From NCBI RefSeq assembly GCF_900101965.1, contig NZ_FNAP01000006.1, forward strand, positions 124,001 to 188,000: a DNA stretch of 64,000 nucleotides. The letters run 5' to 3'. The stretch is from Rhodospira trueperi. Lineage in GTDB: Bacteria; Pseudomonadota; Alphaproteobacteria; Rhodospirillales; Rhodospirillaceae. Numbering within the stretch: position 1 is the stretch's first letter; every line of letters starts with the position of its first letter. This document shows, piece by piece, positions 36,632 to 46,486 of this stretch. The notes under the pieces are model-generated. The model was not told where the DNA came from, did not search any database, and worked only from the letters and a program-made list of their open reading frames with translations. Position numbers and translations under genes: made by a program.

Positions 36632-37063
36632 TCAGGACCCGTCGTCCGTCCCACCCTCCGTGTCGTTCAGGGCAGTCATCAGCGTGGCCAACTGGAACCA
36701 GAACAGGTCCGCGCCGGCATAGCCGGTGATCCGGTCCAGTTCCTTTCCGTCCTCCACCAGAACGAAGGTCGGCGTGAAGGTCACCCCTCGGATGTCCTTC
36801 AGGTCCTCCGGCCAGTCCCCGTGCAGGTTGACCCGCCGCAACGGGACGCGGGTCGCCTCATCGGTCTTGGCGTAGGCCGGCCCGACCTCCGCGTGCCACT
36901 GCTGGCACCAGGTGCAGGAGGGCGATTCGAACATCACCAGTTCGGCGGCGCGCGCCGCGCTTCCGCCGACGAGGCCCATCAGGCCGGCGAGAAGGGCGCC
37001 GGCGAGGGTGCGGGCGACGCGGGCACGGCGGCCCCGCCGGGCGGTGTCCTGGGAGCGCTGCAT
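36632..37063 (-). CDS. SoxS/SoxW-like periplasmic thioredoxin-fold protein
   Basis: 143 residues. A Tat/Sec-like basic N terminus (MQRSQDTARRGRRARVARTLAG) with hydrophobic core precedes cleavage near AARAAE. The mature domain has the redox motif C50-T-W-C53 in ELVMFESPSCTWCQQW, then RVPLRRVNLHGDWPEDLKDIRGVTFTPTFVLVEDGKELDRITGY, which has the cis-Pro of thioredoxins (TFTPTF). Homologues called SoxS/SoxW keep SoxY's swinging-arm cysteine reduced. AGGAGG precedes the start at 37063. It is divergent from soxYZ. Confidence 0.85.
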   Translation of the reverse strand: MQRSQDTARRGRRARVARTLAGALLAGLMGLVGGSAARAAELVMFESPSCTWCQQWHAEVGPAYAKTDEATRVPLRRVNLHGDWPEDLKDIRGVTFTPTFVLVEDGKELDRITGYAGADLFWFQLATLMTALNDTEGGTDDGS

Positions 37064-37187
37064 GGGAAAACCTCCTTCGGTCGGGGCCGCACGCGGCCGG
37101 GGGGAGCGACGGGATCCGAGTCTTCTTGCCGAAGCGAACCGAACGGCCACGTGGATCTTGCGTTGGCGATCCTGATCGGTCATGCTT

Positions 37188-37201
37188 GCATTATAAAATG
37201 C
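37188..37201. promoter_or_regulatory. AT-rich palindrome upstream of the SoxS-like gene
   Basis: GCATTATAAAATGC: perfect arms GCATT and AATGC with centre ATAA, in an AT-rich island 125 bases before the SoxS-like start. Could be a -10 region with operator. Confidence 0.45.
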
Positions 37202-37443
37202 TAATGAGCAAGGATCCAGGCGGAACACATCGCCCGGGGCTACGGCGCCGGGACAGCCTGGGCAACCAGACATCCGCCGACCGGGATCAACAGCCGGCCC
37301 AGACCGGTGCGCGGTGGCGGCAAGAACCAAGGGCGTCCGGCCCGCCTGTTCCGGCGGGTTGAAACGGGCGACCGGATTGGGAGGACCGGTGTCCGGGCCG
37401 TCCATCGACCTGTGTGTCGGCGGCGGTGGTGGACCCGGTGTGC

Positions 37444-37459
37444 GTTTTGCGCGCAAAAC
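37444..37459. promoter_or_regulatory. Perfect 16-bp palindrome upstream of soxY
   Basis: GTTTTGCGCGCAAAAC is self-complementary over 16 bases, 203 bases before the soxY start. It is a candidate operator for a dimeric repressor. Confidence 0.5.
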
Positions 37460-37661
37460 CTCTCTCGAACAGCATCTGTGCCGAGGGCGTCTGGATCGAC
37501 CGGGCGACGCCGACGCACCCGAGCCAACGCGCGGTCGCCCGCGCCAAGAAGCGGCGCGACACGGGGGGATGACTCGGTTAGAACGGTTACAGGTCAGCGC
37601 CTGGACGAACGTCCGAGCAGGGACTCGCCCAGGCCGTGATATCGCAAGGGAGACTGACAGC

Positions 37662-38150
37662 ATGCTTGACACGCAAGAGACCGGCGGGACCAGCCGCCGC
37701 AGGGTTCTGTTCAGCCTGGGCGGCGCGGCCGCCGTGGCCACCGGCCTGACGGTGGTGCCCGGCCTGGGTCCCCGGCTGGCGCACGCCACCGAGGCCGAGG
37801 TGACCGACGTCATCACGGAGATGCTCGGCGAGATGCCGGCCGAGGGCGCCATTTCCATCGACCTGCCCGAGATCGCGGAAAACGGCAACACCGTGCCGTT
37901 GAGCGTCGAGATCGACGCGCCGATGACCGCCGACAGCTATGTCCAGGACATCATGGTGCTGGCCGACGGCAACCCGTCGCCGCGCGTGGCCCAGTTCCAC
38001 TTCACGCCGATGAACGGCAAGGCCAGCGCCTCCACCCGCATGCGTCTGGTGCAGACCCAGAACGTGGTGGTCGTCGCCCGCATGAGCGACGGGCAGGCGA
38101 TGATGGCCAGCAAACAGGTCAAGGTGACCATCGGCGGCTGCGGCGGCTGA
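37662..38150 (+). CDS. soxY: Thiosulfate oxidation carrier protein SoxY
   Basis: 162 residues. The N-terminal SRRRVLFSLGGAAAVATGL is a twin-arginine signal peptide with cleavage near AHA. The protein ends with the invariant swinging arm GGCGG, in which C160 carries the sulfur substrate covalently. The core includes NTVPLSVEIDAPMTADSYVQDIMVLADGNPSPRVAQFHFTP. The start at 37662 follows AAGGGAGA. soxZ follows after 73 bases; the pair form the periplasmic SoxYZ carrier. Confidence 0.95.
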   Translation: MLDTQETGGTSRRRVLFSLGGAAAVATGLTVVPGLGPRLAHATEAEVTDVITEMLGEMPAEGAISIDLPEIAENGNTVPLSVEIDAPMTADSYVQDIMVLADGNPSPRVAQFHFTPMNGKASASTRMRLVQTQNVVVVARMSDGQAMMASKQVKVTIGGCGG

Positions 38151-38223
38151 CCCGCCCGAGCCCCAGAAACGCAATCGGCCGCCGGATGACGGCGGCCCGG
38201 ACCATTCAGAGGAGACGCAGGCA

Positions 38224-38550
38224 ATGGCGAGAATTCGGCCGCGTGTGCGCGTCCCGGGCGAGGCCGCCGCGGGAGATGTCGTGGAAATCAAGACCCTGAT
38301 CAACCATCCGATGGAATCGGGCCACCGCAAGGACGAGGATGGCAATCCGATTCCCCGGCAAATCATCAACCGCTTCGAGGCCCTGTTCAACGGACAGGAG
38401 TTCTTCAGCGTCGATCTGTATCCGTCGGTCTCGTCCAACCCCTACATCTCGTTCTTCGCGAAGGTCGACGAGGCCGGGGAATTCACCTTCCGCTGGCACG
38501 ACGACGACGGCTCGGTCTACGAGGAAACCAAGGGCATCGCGTTGTCCTGA
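38224..38550 (+). CDS. soxZ: Thiosulfate oxidation carrier protein SoxZ
   Basis: 108 residues: RVRVPGEAAAGDVVEIKTLINHPMESGHRKDEDGNPIPRQIINRF and FFSVDLYPSVSSNPYISFFAKVDEAGEFTFRWHDDDGSVYEE, the complete SoxZ signature. No signal peptide; it is exported with SoxY by the Tat system. GGAGA lies before the start at 38224. Confidence 0.97.
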   Translation: MARIRPRVRVPGEAAAGDVVEIKTLINHPMESGHRKDEDGNPIPRQIINRFEALFNGQEFFSVDLYPSVSSNPYISFFAKVDEAGEFTFRWHDDDGSVYEETKGIALS

Positions 38551-38759
38551 TGCCCAGCGCCATACGGGCCGTCCGGGGGCGTGTGCCGCCCGACGGCCCC
38601 ATGGCCGCGCCGCCGCAGGGCGGGCACGCTCCGATGCCGGCTCCGCCGGGCGGCACGGGCGAACAGAGATCCCGGCGGCAATCGATTCGATACGAATGCG
38701 ACTCGATCCTTGACCCGGCGCGTTGAACCACGGGCGGATCAGGATGAAAGGGATGGGGA

Positions 38760-40448
38760 ATGTTCACACGGCGTGACTTGATGCGGACGGCGGCCGCCAC
38801 GGCGATCCTGCTGGGGAGCCCGGCCGGGCTGCGCCGCGCGGCGGCGGCCCAGGCACTGACCCAGGACGATCTGCTGCGGTTCGATCCGCTGGGACAAGTG
38901 ACGCTGCTGCATGTCACCGACGTGCACGCGCAGTTGATGCCGATCTATTTCCGCGAACCGTCCATCAACCTGGGCGTCGGCGCGGTCGAGGGCAAGCCGC
39001 CGCACGTTACCGGGACCGACTTCCTGACGATGTTCGACATCCCCAGGGACTCACCGGAATGCCACGCCCTGACCAACGTGGATTTCGTCGATCTGGCGCG
39101 GACCTACGGCAAGGTCGGCGGGTTGGACCGGCTGGCCACCCTGGTCAATGCCATCCGTGCCGAGCGGCCGGACAACACGCTGTTCCTGGATGGCGGCGAT
39201 ACGTGGCAGGGCTCCTACACATCGCTTCAGACCAACGGCGCGGACATGGTCCGGGCCTTCAACGCGCTGAAGACCGACGCCATGACGGCGCATTGGGAGT
39301 TCACCTACGGTCAGGATCGGGTGCAGGAGATCATCGACGGCGAACTGAACTTCCCATTCCTATGCGGCAACGTCATTGACGCCATGTGGGAAGAGGCGGT
39401 CTTCGAGTCGACGCAGATGTTCGAGCGCGGCGGCGTTCAGGTCGCGGTGATCGGGCAGGCCTTCCCCTACACGCCCATCGCCAATCCGCGCTACCTGATG
39501 CCGGACTGGTCCTTCGGCATCCGCCCCGAGTTGGTGCAGGAGCACGTCGATAATGCCCGCGCCAATGGCGCCGAGGTGGTGGTGCTACTGTCCCACAACG
39601 GCTTTGACGTGGACCGCAAGCTGGCCTCGCTGGTGGACGGGATCGACGTCATCCTGACCGGTCACACCCACGATGCCCTGCCGCGCGAGGTCAAGGTCGG
39701 CAAGACGCTGCTGATCGCGTCGGGCTCGCACGGCAAGTTCCTGTCGCGCCTGGACCTGGAGGTGAAGGGCGGGGCCGTGACGGATTACCGCTACCGCCTG
39801 ATCCCGGTGTTCTCCGACGTCATCACGCCGGACCCGGACATGGCCCAGGTGATCGCCGACATCCGCGCCCCCTACGAGGCCGAATGCACCCGCGTCTTGG
39901 GTCAGACCGACGACCTTCTCTATCGGCGTGGCAACTTCAACGGCAGCTTCGACGATCTGATCTGTCAGGCCCTGCTGGAGGAACGCGACGCCGAGATCGC
40001 GCTGTCGCCCGGCTTCCGCTGGGGGGCAACCCTGCTGCCGGGGCAGGACATCACCGTGGACGACGTCCACTCCATGACCTCCATCACCTACCCCAACGCC
40101 TACCGGATGGCGATGGACGGGGCGACCCTGAAGACGGTGCTGGAGGACGTGGCCGACAACATCTTCAACGAGGACCCGTTCTATCAGCAGGGCGGCGACA
40201 TGGTGCGCGTCGGCGGCATGGGCTATGCCATCGACATCCGCAAGCCCATGGGCGACCGCATTTCGGACATGACCCTGCTGTCCACCGGCGAGCCCATCGA
40301 TCCGGCCCGGAACTATGTGGTGGCCGGCTGGGCGTCGGTGAACGAAGGCACCGAGGGGCCGCCGATCTACGACGTCGTGTCCCGCTACATCGAAAAGCAC
40401 GGCACGGTCTCGGTGCCCGAGAACACCACCATCAAGATCAAGGCGTAG
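38760..40448 (+). CDS. soxB: Thiosulfohydrolase SoxB
   Basis: 562 residues. A Tat signal peptide (TRRDLMRTAAATAILLGSPAG) leads into the 5'-nucleotidase-like dimetal hydrolase: LLHVTDVHAQLMP, FLDGGDTWQGSYTSLQTNG, DAMTAHWEFTYGQ, VVLLSHNGFDVD, ILTGHTHDALP. SoxB hydrolyses the terminal sulfone from SoxY-bound thiosulfonate, releasing sulfate. The start is 209 bases after soxZ. The C terminus (ENTTIKIKA) is followed by a family A repeat with a terminator. Confidence 0.96.
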   Translation: MFTRRDLMRTAAATAILLGSPAGLRRAAAAQALTQDDLLRFDPLGQVTLLHVTDVHAQLMPIYFREPSINLGVGAVEGKPPHVTGTDFLTMFDIPRDSPECHALTNVDFVDLARTYGKVGGLDRLATLVNAIRAERPDNTLFLDGGDTWQGSYTSLQTNGADMVRAFNALKTDAMTAHWEFTYGQDRVQEIIDGELNFPFLCGNVIDAMWEEAVFESTQMFERGGVQVAVIGQAFPYTPIANPRYLMPDWSFGIRPELVQEHVDNARANGAEVVVLLSHNGFDVDRKLASLVDGIDVILTGHTHDALPREVKVGKTLLIASGSHGKFLSRLDLEVKGGAVTDYRYRLIPVFSDVITPDPDMAQVIADIRAPYEAECTRVLGQTDDLLYRRGNFNGSFDDLICQALLEERDAEIALSPGFRWGATLLPGQDITVDDVHSMTSITYPNAYRMAMDGATLKTVLEDVADNIFNEDPFYQQGGDMVRVGGMGYAIDIRKPMGDRISDMTLLSTGEPIDPARNYVVAGWASVNEGTEGPPIYDVVSRYIEKHGTVSVPENTTIKIKA

Positions 40449-40455
40449 AGCGAGA

Positions 40456-40559
40456 CGTCGTTGCGAGGAGCGCAGCGACGAAGCAATCCAGGGCAGGTTC
40501 CGGTGTCTTCCGCTCTGGATTGCTTCGCCCGCATCAAGGGATGCGGGCTCGCAATGACG
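40456..40559. repeat. Palindromic intergenic element, family A copy 2
   Basis: Outer CGTCGTTGCGAG and CTCGCAATGACG, inner GAAGCAATCCAGGGC and CTCTGGATTGCTTC, and a side hairpin CCCGCAT-ATGCGGG, the same plan as 14881-14985 in the opposite orientation. Confidence 0.88.
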
Positions 40560-40574
40560 AGCCTCGATTTTTTT
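40546..40574 (+). terminator. Intrinsic terminator of the sox operon formed by the repeat end
   Basis: GGCTCG (40546-40551), loop CAATGA, CGAGCC (40558-40563), then TCGA and seven T residues (40568-40574). The end of repeat copy A2 provides part of the stem. It lies about 100 bases after the soxB stop. Confidence 0.75.
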
Positions 40575-40599
40575 AGGCGACCGCGCGGACACAACCACC

Positions 40600-41352
40600 A
40601 TGGACGGCTTCACCATCACCTACATCGGGGCTCTGACGGCGGGCATCCTGAGCTTCCTGTCGCCGTGCATCCTGCCCATCGTGCCGCCTTATCTGTGCTT
40701 CATCGGTGGGGTGAGCCTCGATCAGTTCGACGAGGACGGCGACGCCGATTCCCGCCGCGCGGCGCGGGCGCGGGTGCTGCGCGCGGCCATCGCCTTCGTG
40801 CTCGGCTTCGGCACCGTGTTCATGGCGCTGGGCGCCGGGTCCGCCCTGATTGGCGATCTGATCGCCGGCAACCTGCACATTCTCGCCCCCATCGCCGGAG
40901 CGATCATCGTTGTTCTGGGGCTGCATTTCCTGGGCGTGTTCCGCCTTGCCCTGTTGTACCGCGAGGCCCGGTTCCAGGTGCGGAGCCGACCCCTGGGGAT
41001 GATCGGCGCCTATGTGGTGGGGTTGGCCTTCGCCTTCGGTTGGACCCCGTGCGTCGGCCCCATCCTGGCCACCATCCTGGCGCTGGCCAGCCAGTCCGAC
41101 AGCGCGTGGTACGGGGCCTCCCTGCTGGGGGTGTACACCCTGGGCATCGGCGTGCCGTTCATCTTGGCGGCCTATGCCCTGGGCGCCTTCCTGCGGTTCA
41201 AGACCCGGCTGCGCGGGTATATGGGATGGATCGAAAAGGGCATCGGCGCGCTGCTGGTCCTCACCGGCGTCCTCATCATGACGCGCACCATGTCGCTGGT
41301 CGCGGACTGGCTGATCGGCGCAGTCCCGGCGCTGGCGACTCTGGCGAAGTAA
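40600..41352 (+). CDS. CcdA/SoxV-like cytochrome c biogenesis membrane protein
   Basis: 250 residues, six membrane segments. The two redox cysteines are in LSFLSPCILPIVPPYLCFIGG and AFAFGWTPCVGPILATI, the CcdA pattern. It passes reducing equivalents across the membrane to periplasmic thioredoxins, here most likely the SoxS-like protein that keeps SoxYZ reduced. It follows soxB on the same strand but past a terminator. The start at 40600 gives MDGFTITYIGALTAG. Confidence 0.9.
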   Translation: MDGFTITYIGALTAGILSFLSPCILPIVPPYLCFIGGVSLDQFDEDGDADSRRAARARVLRAAIAFVLGFGTVFMALGAGSALIGDLIAGNLHILAPIAGAIIVVLGLHFLGVFRLALLYREARFQVRSRPLGMIGAYVVGLAFAFGWTPCVGPILATILALASQSDSAWYGASLLGVYTLGIGVPFILAAYALGAFLRFKTRLRGYMGWIEKGIGALLVLTGVLIMTRTMSLVADWLIGAVPALATLAK

Positions 41353-41445
41353 AACCGGCCGAGGACGGCGCCGCTGTTGCGGCGGGCCGGTCCGGCGGGG
41401 TATGACCGGGACGCGTTTCCCCTCCCGTCCCAAGAGCTTGCCGCC

Positions 41446-42831
<1,386 letters not shown>

Positions 42832-42864
42832 TCCGGGGGAGCGAAGCGCGGACAGGCGCCCAGG

Positions 42865-42900
42865 CAAACCCCGAGCGATCTGGAACGAATCGGAACGACG
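42865..42900. repeat. Dispersed repeat, family B partial copy 3
   Basis: CAAACCCCGAGCGATCTGGA and the following ACGAATCGGAACGACG resemble the core of 2430-2474, with lower identity than the pair B1/B2. It lies between cysS and convergent diguanylate cyclase. Confidence 0.5.
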
Positions 42901-42961
42901 GCCTATTCCAACACCACCGCGTCAAGGCGCGGTGGGCGGGCCAGAACTGACGCACCGCGCC

Positions 42962-44011
42962 CTAGAGAATGCCGGATTTCTCCAGCTCGGACTGCGTCAC
43001 GACCCGATTGCGCCCCATGCGTTTCGCCAGATACAGGGCCTGATCGGCGCGCTGGACCATGTCTCCCACCGACTCGCCGATGGCGTATTCCGAAATGCCG
43101 ATGGACAGGGTGATCCGTCCCAGTTCCGTCCCGGAACGACGGTTGGTGATGCGTTTGCTGGCCACGGTGGTGCGGATGCGCTCGGCCACGTCGGCCGCCT
43201 CGCGTCGCGAGGCGGCGGGCAGAATGGCGGCGAACTCCTCACCGCCGTAGCGGGCCACGGTATCCTCCGGGCGCACGCAGGACTGAATGGTGCGGGCCAC
43301 CAGCTTCAGTACCTGGTCGCCCATCTGGTGCCCGTGCGTGTCGTTGAACTGCTTGAACAGGTCGATGTCCAGCATAAGAAGCGACAGGTGGCTTCCGGTA
43401 TCGGCGGCGTGGCGTGTCGCCTCACCCATGACGTTGTCGAACACCTTGCGGTTGGCCACGCCGGTCAGCCCGTCGGTGCTGGCCTCGGTTCGAACCTGCT
43501 CCAGATCCTCGCGAAGTCGGGCGATCTGCTGGGACGACTGCGTCAGCTCGGTTCCGAGCTTTCGGTTGACGCGCAGCATTTTTTGCGTCTCAGCGACAAC
43601 CGACGCCACGATTTCGTGTAGCGTTTCTCCGTTCGCGCCCCCGACCTGATCGGACAGGTCGGCCAGCGTGGCGCCGTAGCTCTCGGTGCCGCGGTTGGCG
43701 ATCTGGAACATCTTCAGCAGTTGTTCGAGGGTATTTTCGATCCGCATGCCGGCGGCGGCCAGAGTCTTTGATTCGTTGGCCTGGGTCACGTACTTGTCGT
43801 GGAGCGCCTGAATGATCGGCGGCCCGAAGTCCGATCCCAGCTTGATCAGTCGTTCGATTTCACGGCTCAGGTCGGGCAGGCGGTTCGAATGATGAATATA
43901 CCAGACCGCGAAGTTATTGGGATTCGGGGTGATCCCGAACTGTTTCATGGATTGGATCGCGTTCCGGGCGGCGGCCTGGGCCTGAACCTTTGATTCCGCA
44001 TACTCGATCAT
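42962..44011 (-). CDS. Diguanylate cyclase (GGDEF domain) with N-terminal helical region
   Basis: 349 residues. The C-terminal domain has DGLTGVANRKVFDNVM, LLMLDIDLFKQFNDTHGHQMGDQVLKLVA and the active site ARYGGEEFAAIL (GGEEF, so catalytically competent for cyclic di-GMP synthesis), with an upstream R-x-x-D-like inhibitory site not obvious. The N-terminal 160 residues are helical with no membrane segment (AIQSMKQFGITPNPNNFAVWYIHHSNRLPDLSREIERL), a pattern seen in many Rhodospirillales cyclases. The start at 44011 is preceded by AAGGAC. Confidence 0.92.
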   Translation of the reverse strand: MIEYAESKVQAQAAARNAIQSMKQFGITPNPNNFAVWYIHHSNRLPDLSREIERLIKLGSDFGPPIIQALHDKYVTQANESKTLAAAGMRIENTLEQLLKMFQIANRGTESYGATLADLSDQVGGANGETLHEIVASVVAETQKMLRVNRKLGTELTQSSQQIARLREDLEQVRTEASTDGLTGVANRKVFDNVMGEATRHAADTGSHLSLLMLDIDLFKQFNDTHGHQMGDQVLKLVARTIQSCVRPEDTVARYGGEEFAAILPAASRREAADVAERIRTTVASKRITNRRSGTELGRITLSIGISEYAIGESVGDMVQRADQALYLAKRMGRNRVVTQSELEKSGIL

Positions 44012-44234
44012 GGCGAGACACTGTCCTTGACGGGCCGACGGGTCACCGCATGGGCTGACCCTAAAGGAATACAACACTCCAGGCCCAAGCGCCAAGGAAA
44101 CAGCGTCCGTCAGCTAAGAGATTGTCCCCGGTGCGCAGTCTAGGTGCGCGGATCCGCCAGTCCAGGCGCGCTTCTTTTGATCGCAGGGGAGGAAACCCGG
44201 ATGGCGGGCGCGACCTTCCAAGATGTGTCTCTTA

Positions 44235-44762
44235 TCAATTGCATTGGCCGACAGATTCGTCGGCACACACCCGCTTTCCGTTCACCCAGGTGGCGCCCGA
44301 CAAATCGGCATGCAGCAGGTCCGCCATGTCCAGGTCGGCCCCGGTCAGATCGGCGCCCCGCAGGATGGCGCGGAAGAACCGGGCGCGGCGCAGATCGGCG
44401 TTGCGCAGCATGGCGCCCGACAGGTCGGCCTTGGTGAAGTCAGCTTCGCTCATCTCGGCGTCGGAGAGATCCGCGCCGCGCAGGTCGGCGCTGACGAACC
44501 GGGTGCGGAAGGCATTCGTCCCGGTCAGATTGGCGCCTTTCAGGTTGGCGCGCTGGAACGAGGTATCCCGCAACACGCCGCCGCTCAGGTCCGCCCCTTC
44601 CAGATTGCGGCCGTCGTGGTAGCAGCGGCGCCATTCCACCCCAGGCTCGGCGACATCGGTACAGGCGGCATGGGCTGGCGATCCCGGCCGCACGGCGAGG
44701 GCCAGGACCAACAGCGTCAACACGGTGGTGATGGGGCGGGCGGCGGAGCGAATCATCATCAT
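44235..44762 (-). CDS. Exported pentapeptide-repeat protein
   Basis: 175 residues. A signal peptide (IRSAARPITTVLTLLVLALAV, cleavage near AHAAC) precedes a cysteine-bearing start and then pentapeptide repeats of the A(D/N)LxG form: LEGADLSGGVLRDTSFQRANLKGANLTGTN, and later ADLRGADLSDAEMSEADFTKADLSGAMLRNADLRRARFF, forming a right-handed quadrilateral helix. A pair of cysteines at the two ends may form disulfides. Function unknown. The ATG at 44762 is the first of three consecutive Met codons. Confidence 0.8.
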   Translation of the reverse strand: MMMIRSAARPITTVLTLLVLALAVRPGSPAHAACTDVAEPGVEWRRCYHDGRNLEGADLSGGVLRDTSFQRANLKGANLTGTNAFRTRFVSADLRGADLSDAEMSEADFTKADLSGAMLRNADLRRARFFRAILRGADLTGADLDMADLLHADLSGATWVNGKRVCADESVGQCN

Positions 44763-44824
44763 GACCGAGCTAAGGTAAGACGTTCCCTCTCTCGGGAAAA
44801 GGGTCTCGATGTGGCATGTGTGAA

Positions 44825-45313
44825 TCAACCCACGCGCGGTGCGCCCACATGCCGCCCCACTTCCGGCGGGCGCGGCAGGCCGGCGTGCGCCGCCACCATC
44901 GCCCGCAGCCGCTCCCGTCCGTCGGCCGGCCACGGCCCGACCCGCCGGGTGGCCAGATCGACGTGCAACAGCAGCACCTCGTTGCTGGCGGCCTGAAAAC
45001 CGGCCTCGGCGTGCAGCAGGCGATGGAACAGGCGCAGCTTCTTCTCGCCCGCCTCCAGGGCCAGGGTCTCAACCAGGAGCGGATCCCCCTCCGACAGCTC
45101 GCGATCGTACGTCACATGCGCCTCGACGGCGAAGATCGTTCCCCCCGCGCGCCTGCGGTACGACTGCCCCAGGTCGAGCCAGTCCATGACCGCGTCCGTC
45201 GCGTGATCGCAGACCAGCGTGTAATAGGCCACGTTCATGTGGCCGTTGTAGTCCAGCCACTCGGGTCGCACCGTCTCGCGGTGCAGGCGCAAGGGTCCGT
45301 CGGCATCCGGCAT
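44825..45313 (-). CDS. Acyl-CoA thioesterase, hot-dog fold (4-hydroxybenzoyl-CoA thioesterase-like)
   Basis: 162 residues: VRPEWLDYNGHMNVAYYTLVCDHATDAVMDWLDLG contains the DYNGHMN active-site motif of this thioesterase class, and TYDRELSEGDPLLVETLALEAGEKKLRLFHRLLHAE continues the hot-dog sheet. The start at 45313 is favoured because GGAGGG lies 9 bases upstream; an ATG at 45346 would add 11 residues. It is convergent-adjacent to the pentapeptide gene, same strand, and divergent from the TPR gene. Confidence 0.82.
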   Translation of the reverse strand: MPDADGPLRLHRETVRPEWLDYNGHMNVAYYTLVCDHATDAVMDWLDLGQSYRRRAGGTIFAVEAHVTYDRELSEGDPLLVETLALEAGEKKLRLFHRLLHAEAGFQAASNEVLLLHVDLATRRVGPWPADGRERLRAMVAAHAGLPRPPEVGRHVGAPRVG

Positions 45314-45522
45314 CGGGCTCGGCCCTCCAAAGGCGTCGGGCGCCATTCGCCCGTTGATGGGGTCGGGGCACGGTTTTGATTGCCGCGCCCCCAGGACGGT
45401 TCTACAGTGGCCGTCATGGATCCGTCACCACCAACCGCGCGTGGGACGGCACATCGTCGAAAGGCTGTCGTCGGGTCTGTCTTCTTAACGCGCGGTTCCC
45501 CGGTCTGGAGGGAGGCCTCGTG

Positions 45523-46413
45523 ATGCCCAAGACCCAAGCCGATCAGGCCATGCTCGACGCGGATCGCCACGTGACGCGGGCCGAGTTCCAGCAGGCCCTC
45601 GAAGCCTTCGGGCGGGCACGCTACTTCTTCCAGAAAGTCGGTGACCGCGATGGCGAGGCGATGGCGATGATGCGCCGGGGCGAGGTCGAACTCGGCCAGG
45701 GGCGCCTTGCCGCCGCCCGTTCGGACTTGCTGGAATCCCTGGGGTTGTTCACGGACGAGGCCGATGACAGTGACCGCGCGGCCGCGGAGGTCCTGCTTTC
45801 GGAAACCCTGCACCTGGAGGGCGAGTCCAAGCTTGCGCGGGCGCACGCCGAGGCTGCGCTGGCCCGGGCCGCCCACGGCGGAAACCTGTACGGCGAGGCC
45901 CGCGCGCGCATGCAGATCGGTCGGCTGGCCCTGGACGCAGGCCGCGCGGATCGGGCGCTGGAGGACTACGGTCACGCGCGCAGACTGTACGAGGAGGCCG
46001 GGCGCGGTCTGCACGAGGCCACGGCTCTGTCCGCCATGGCCGAGGTCCTGCGCGAGCTTGGCCGGGCCGATGAGGCTCATGCCGCCCTGGAACAGGCCGC
46101 CGACCTGTATGCCATGAACGGCGATCACCTGGACGAGGGCACGACCCGGATGGATATCGGCCGCCTGCTCGCCGACATGGGCGCCCTGGAGGAGGCTCGG
46201 GAGGCGTTCGCGGCGTCCGCGCGCCTCAACGGCGAGGCCGGGCATCTGGCCGGCGAGGCGGAAGCGTTGCTGGAGGCGGGGCGTCTTGAAGCCCGGGCGG
46301 CGCCCAAGCATGCCATGAAGCTGCTGCGGCACGCCGCCGAGTTGTTCGGCCATGCCGGTCTTGACGGTCGCCGCGATCAAGTCGAGCGGGAGGCGGCGGT
46401 GCTGCGGGTTTGA
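45523..46413 (+). CDS. Tetratricopeptide-repeat protein
   Basis: 296 residues, almost wholly helical, with TPR-like 34-residue helix pairs: FQQALEAFGRARYFFQKVGDRDGEAMAMMRRGEVELGQGRLAAARSDLLESLGLF, then ARAAHGGNLYGEARARMQIGRLALDAGRADRALEDYGHARRLYEEAGRGLHEATALSAMAEVLRELGRADEAHAALEQAADLYAMNGDHLDEGTTRMDIGRLLADMG, repeating with small variation. It probably mediates protein contacts in the cytoplasm; no catalytic motif. The start at 45523 follows GGAGGGAGG. No partner can be inferred. Confidence 0.8.
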   Translation: MPKTQADQAMLDADRHVTRAEFQQALEAFGRARYFFQKVGDRDGEAMAMMRRGEVELGQGRLAAARSDLLESLGLFTDEADDSDRAAAEVLLSETLHLEGESKLARAHAEAALARAAHGGNLYGEARARMQIGRLALDAGRADRALEDYGHARRLYEEAGRGLHEATALSAMAEVLRELGRADEAHAALEQAADLYAMNGDHLDEGTTRMDIGRLLADMGALEEAREAFAASARLNGEAGHLAGEAEALLEAGRLEARAAPKHAMKLLRHAAELFGHAGLDGRRDQVEREAAVLRV

Positions 46414-46486
46414 TCGCGTCCCGTGTTAACGGCCGACGACGCACTCCTTCCCTTTCAGCCCCGGCGGGTTTCGTCGGGGCGGGTCC

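Larger units (their letters stand above)
37064..37661. other. sox divergent intergenic region
   Basis: 598 bases without a convincing gene. It holds two palindromes listed separately (37188-37201, 37444-37459). The part around 37190 is AT-rich and probably contains the promoter of the SoxS-like gene; the soxY leader 37600-37661 contains AAGGGAGA just before the start. Short open frames here lack ribosome sites. Confidence 0.5.

Noticed and set aside
37240..37562. Short frames between the SoxS-like gene and soxY
   Set aside because: No ribosome site, Arg/Pro/Gly composition, no domain; treated as regulatory DNA.
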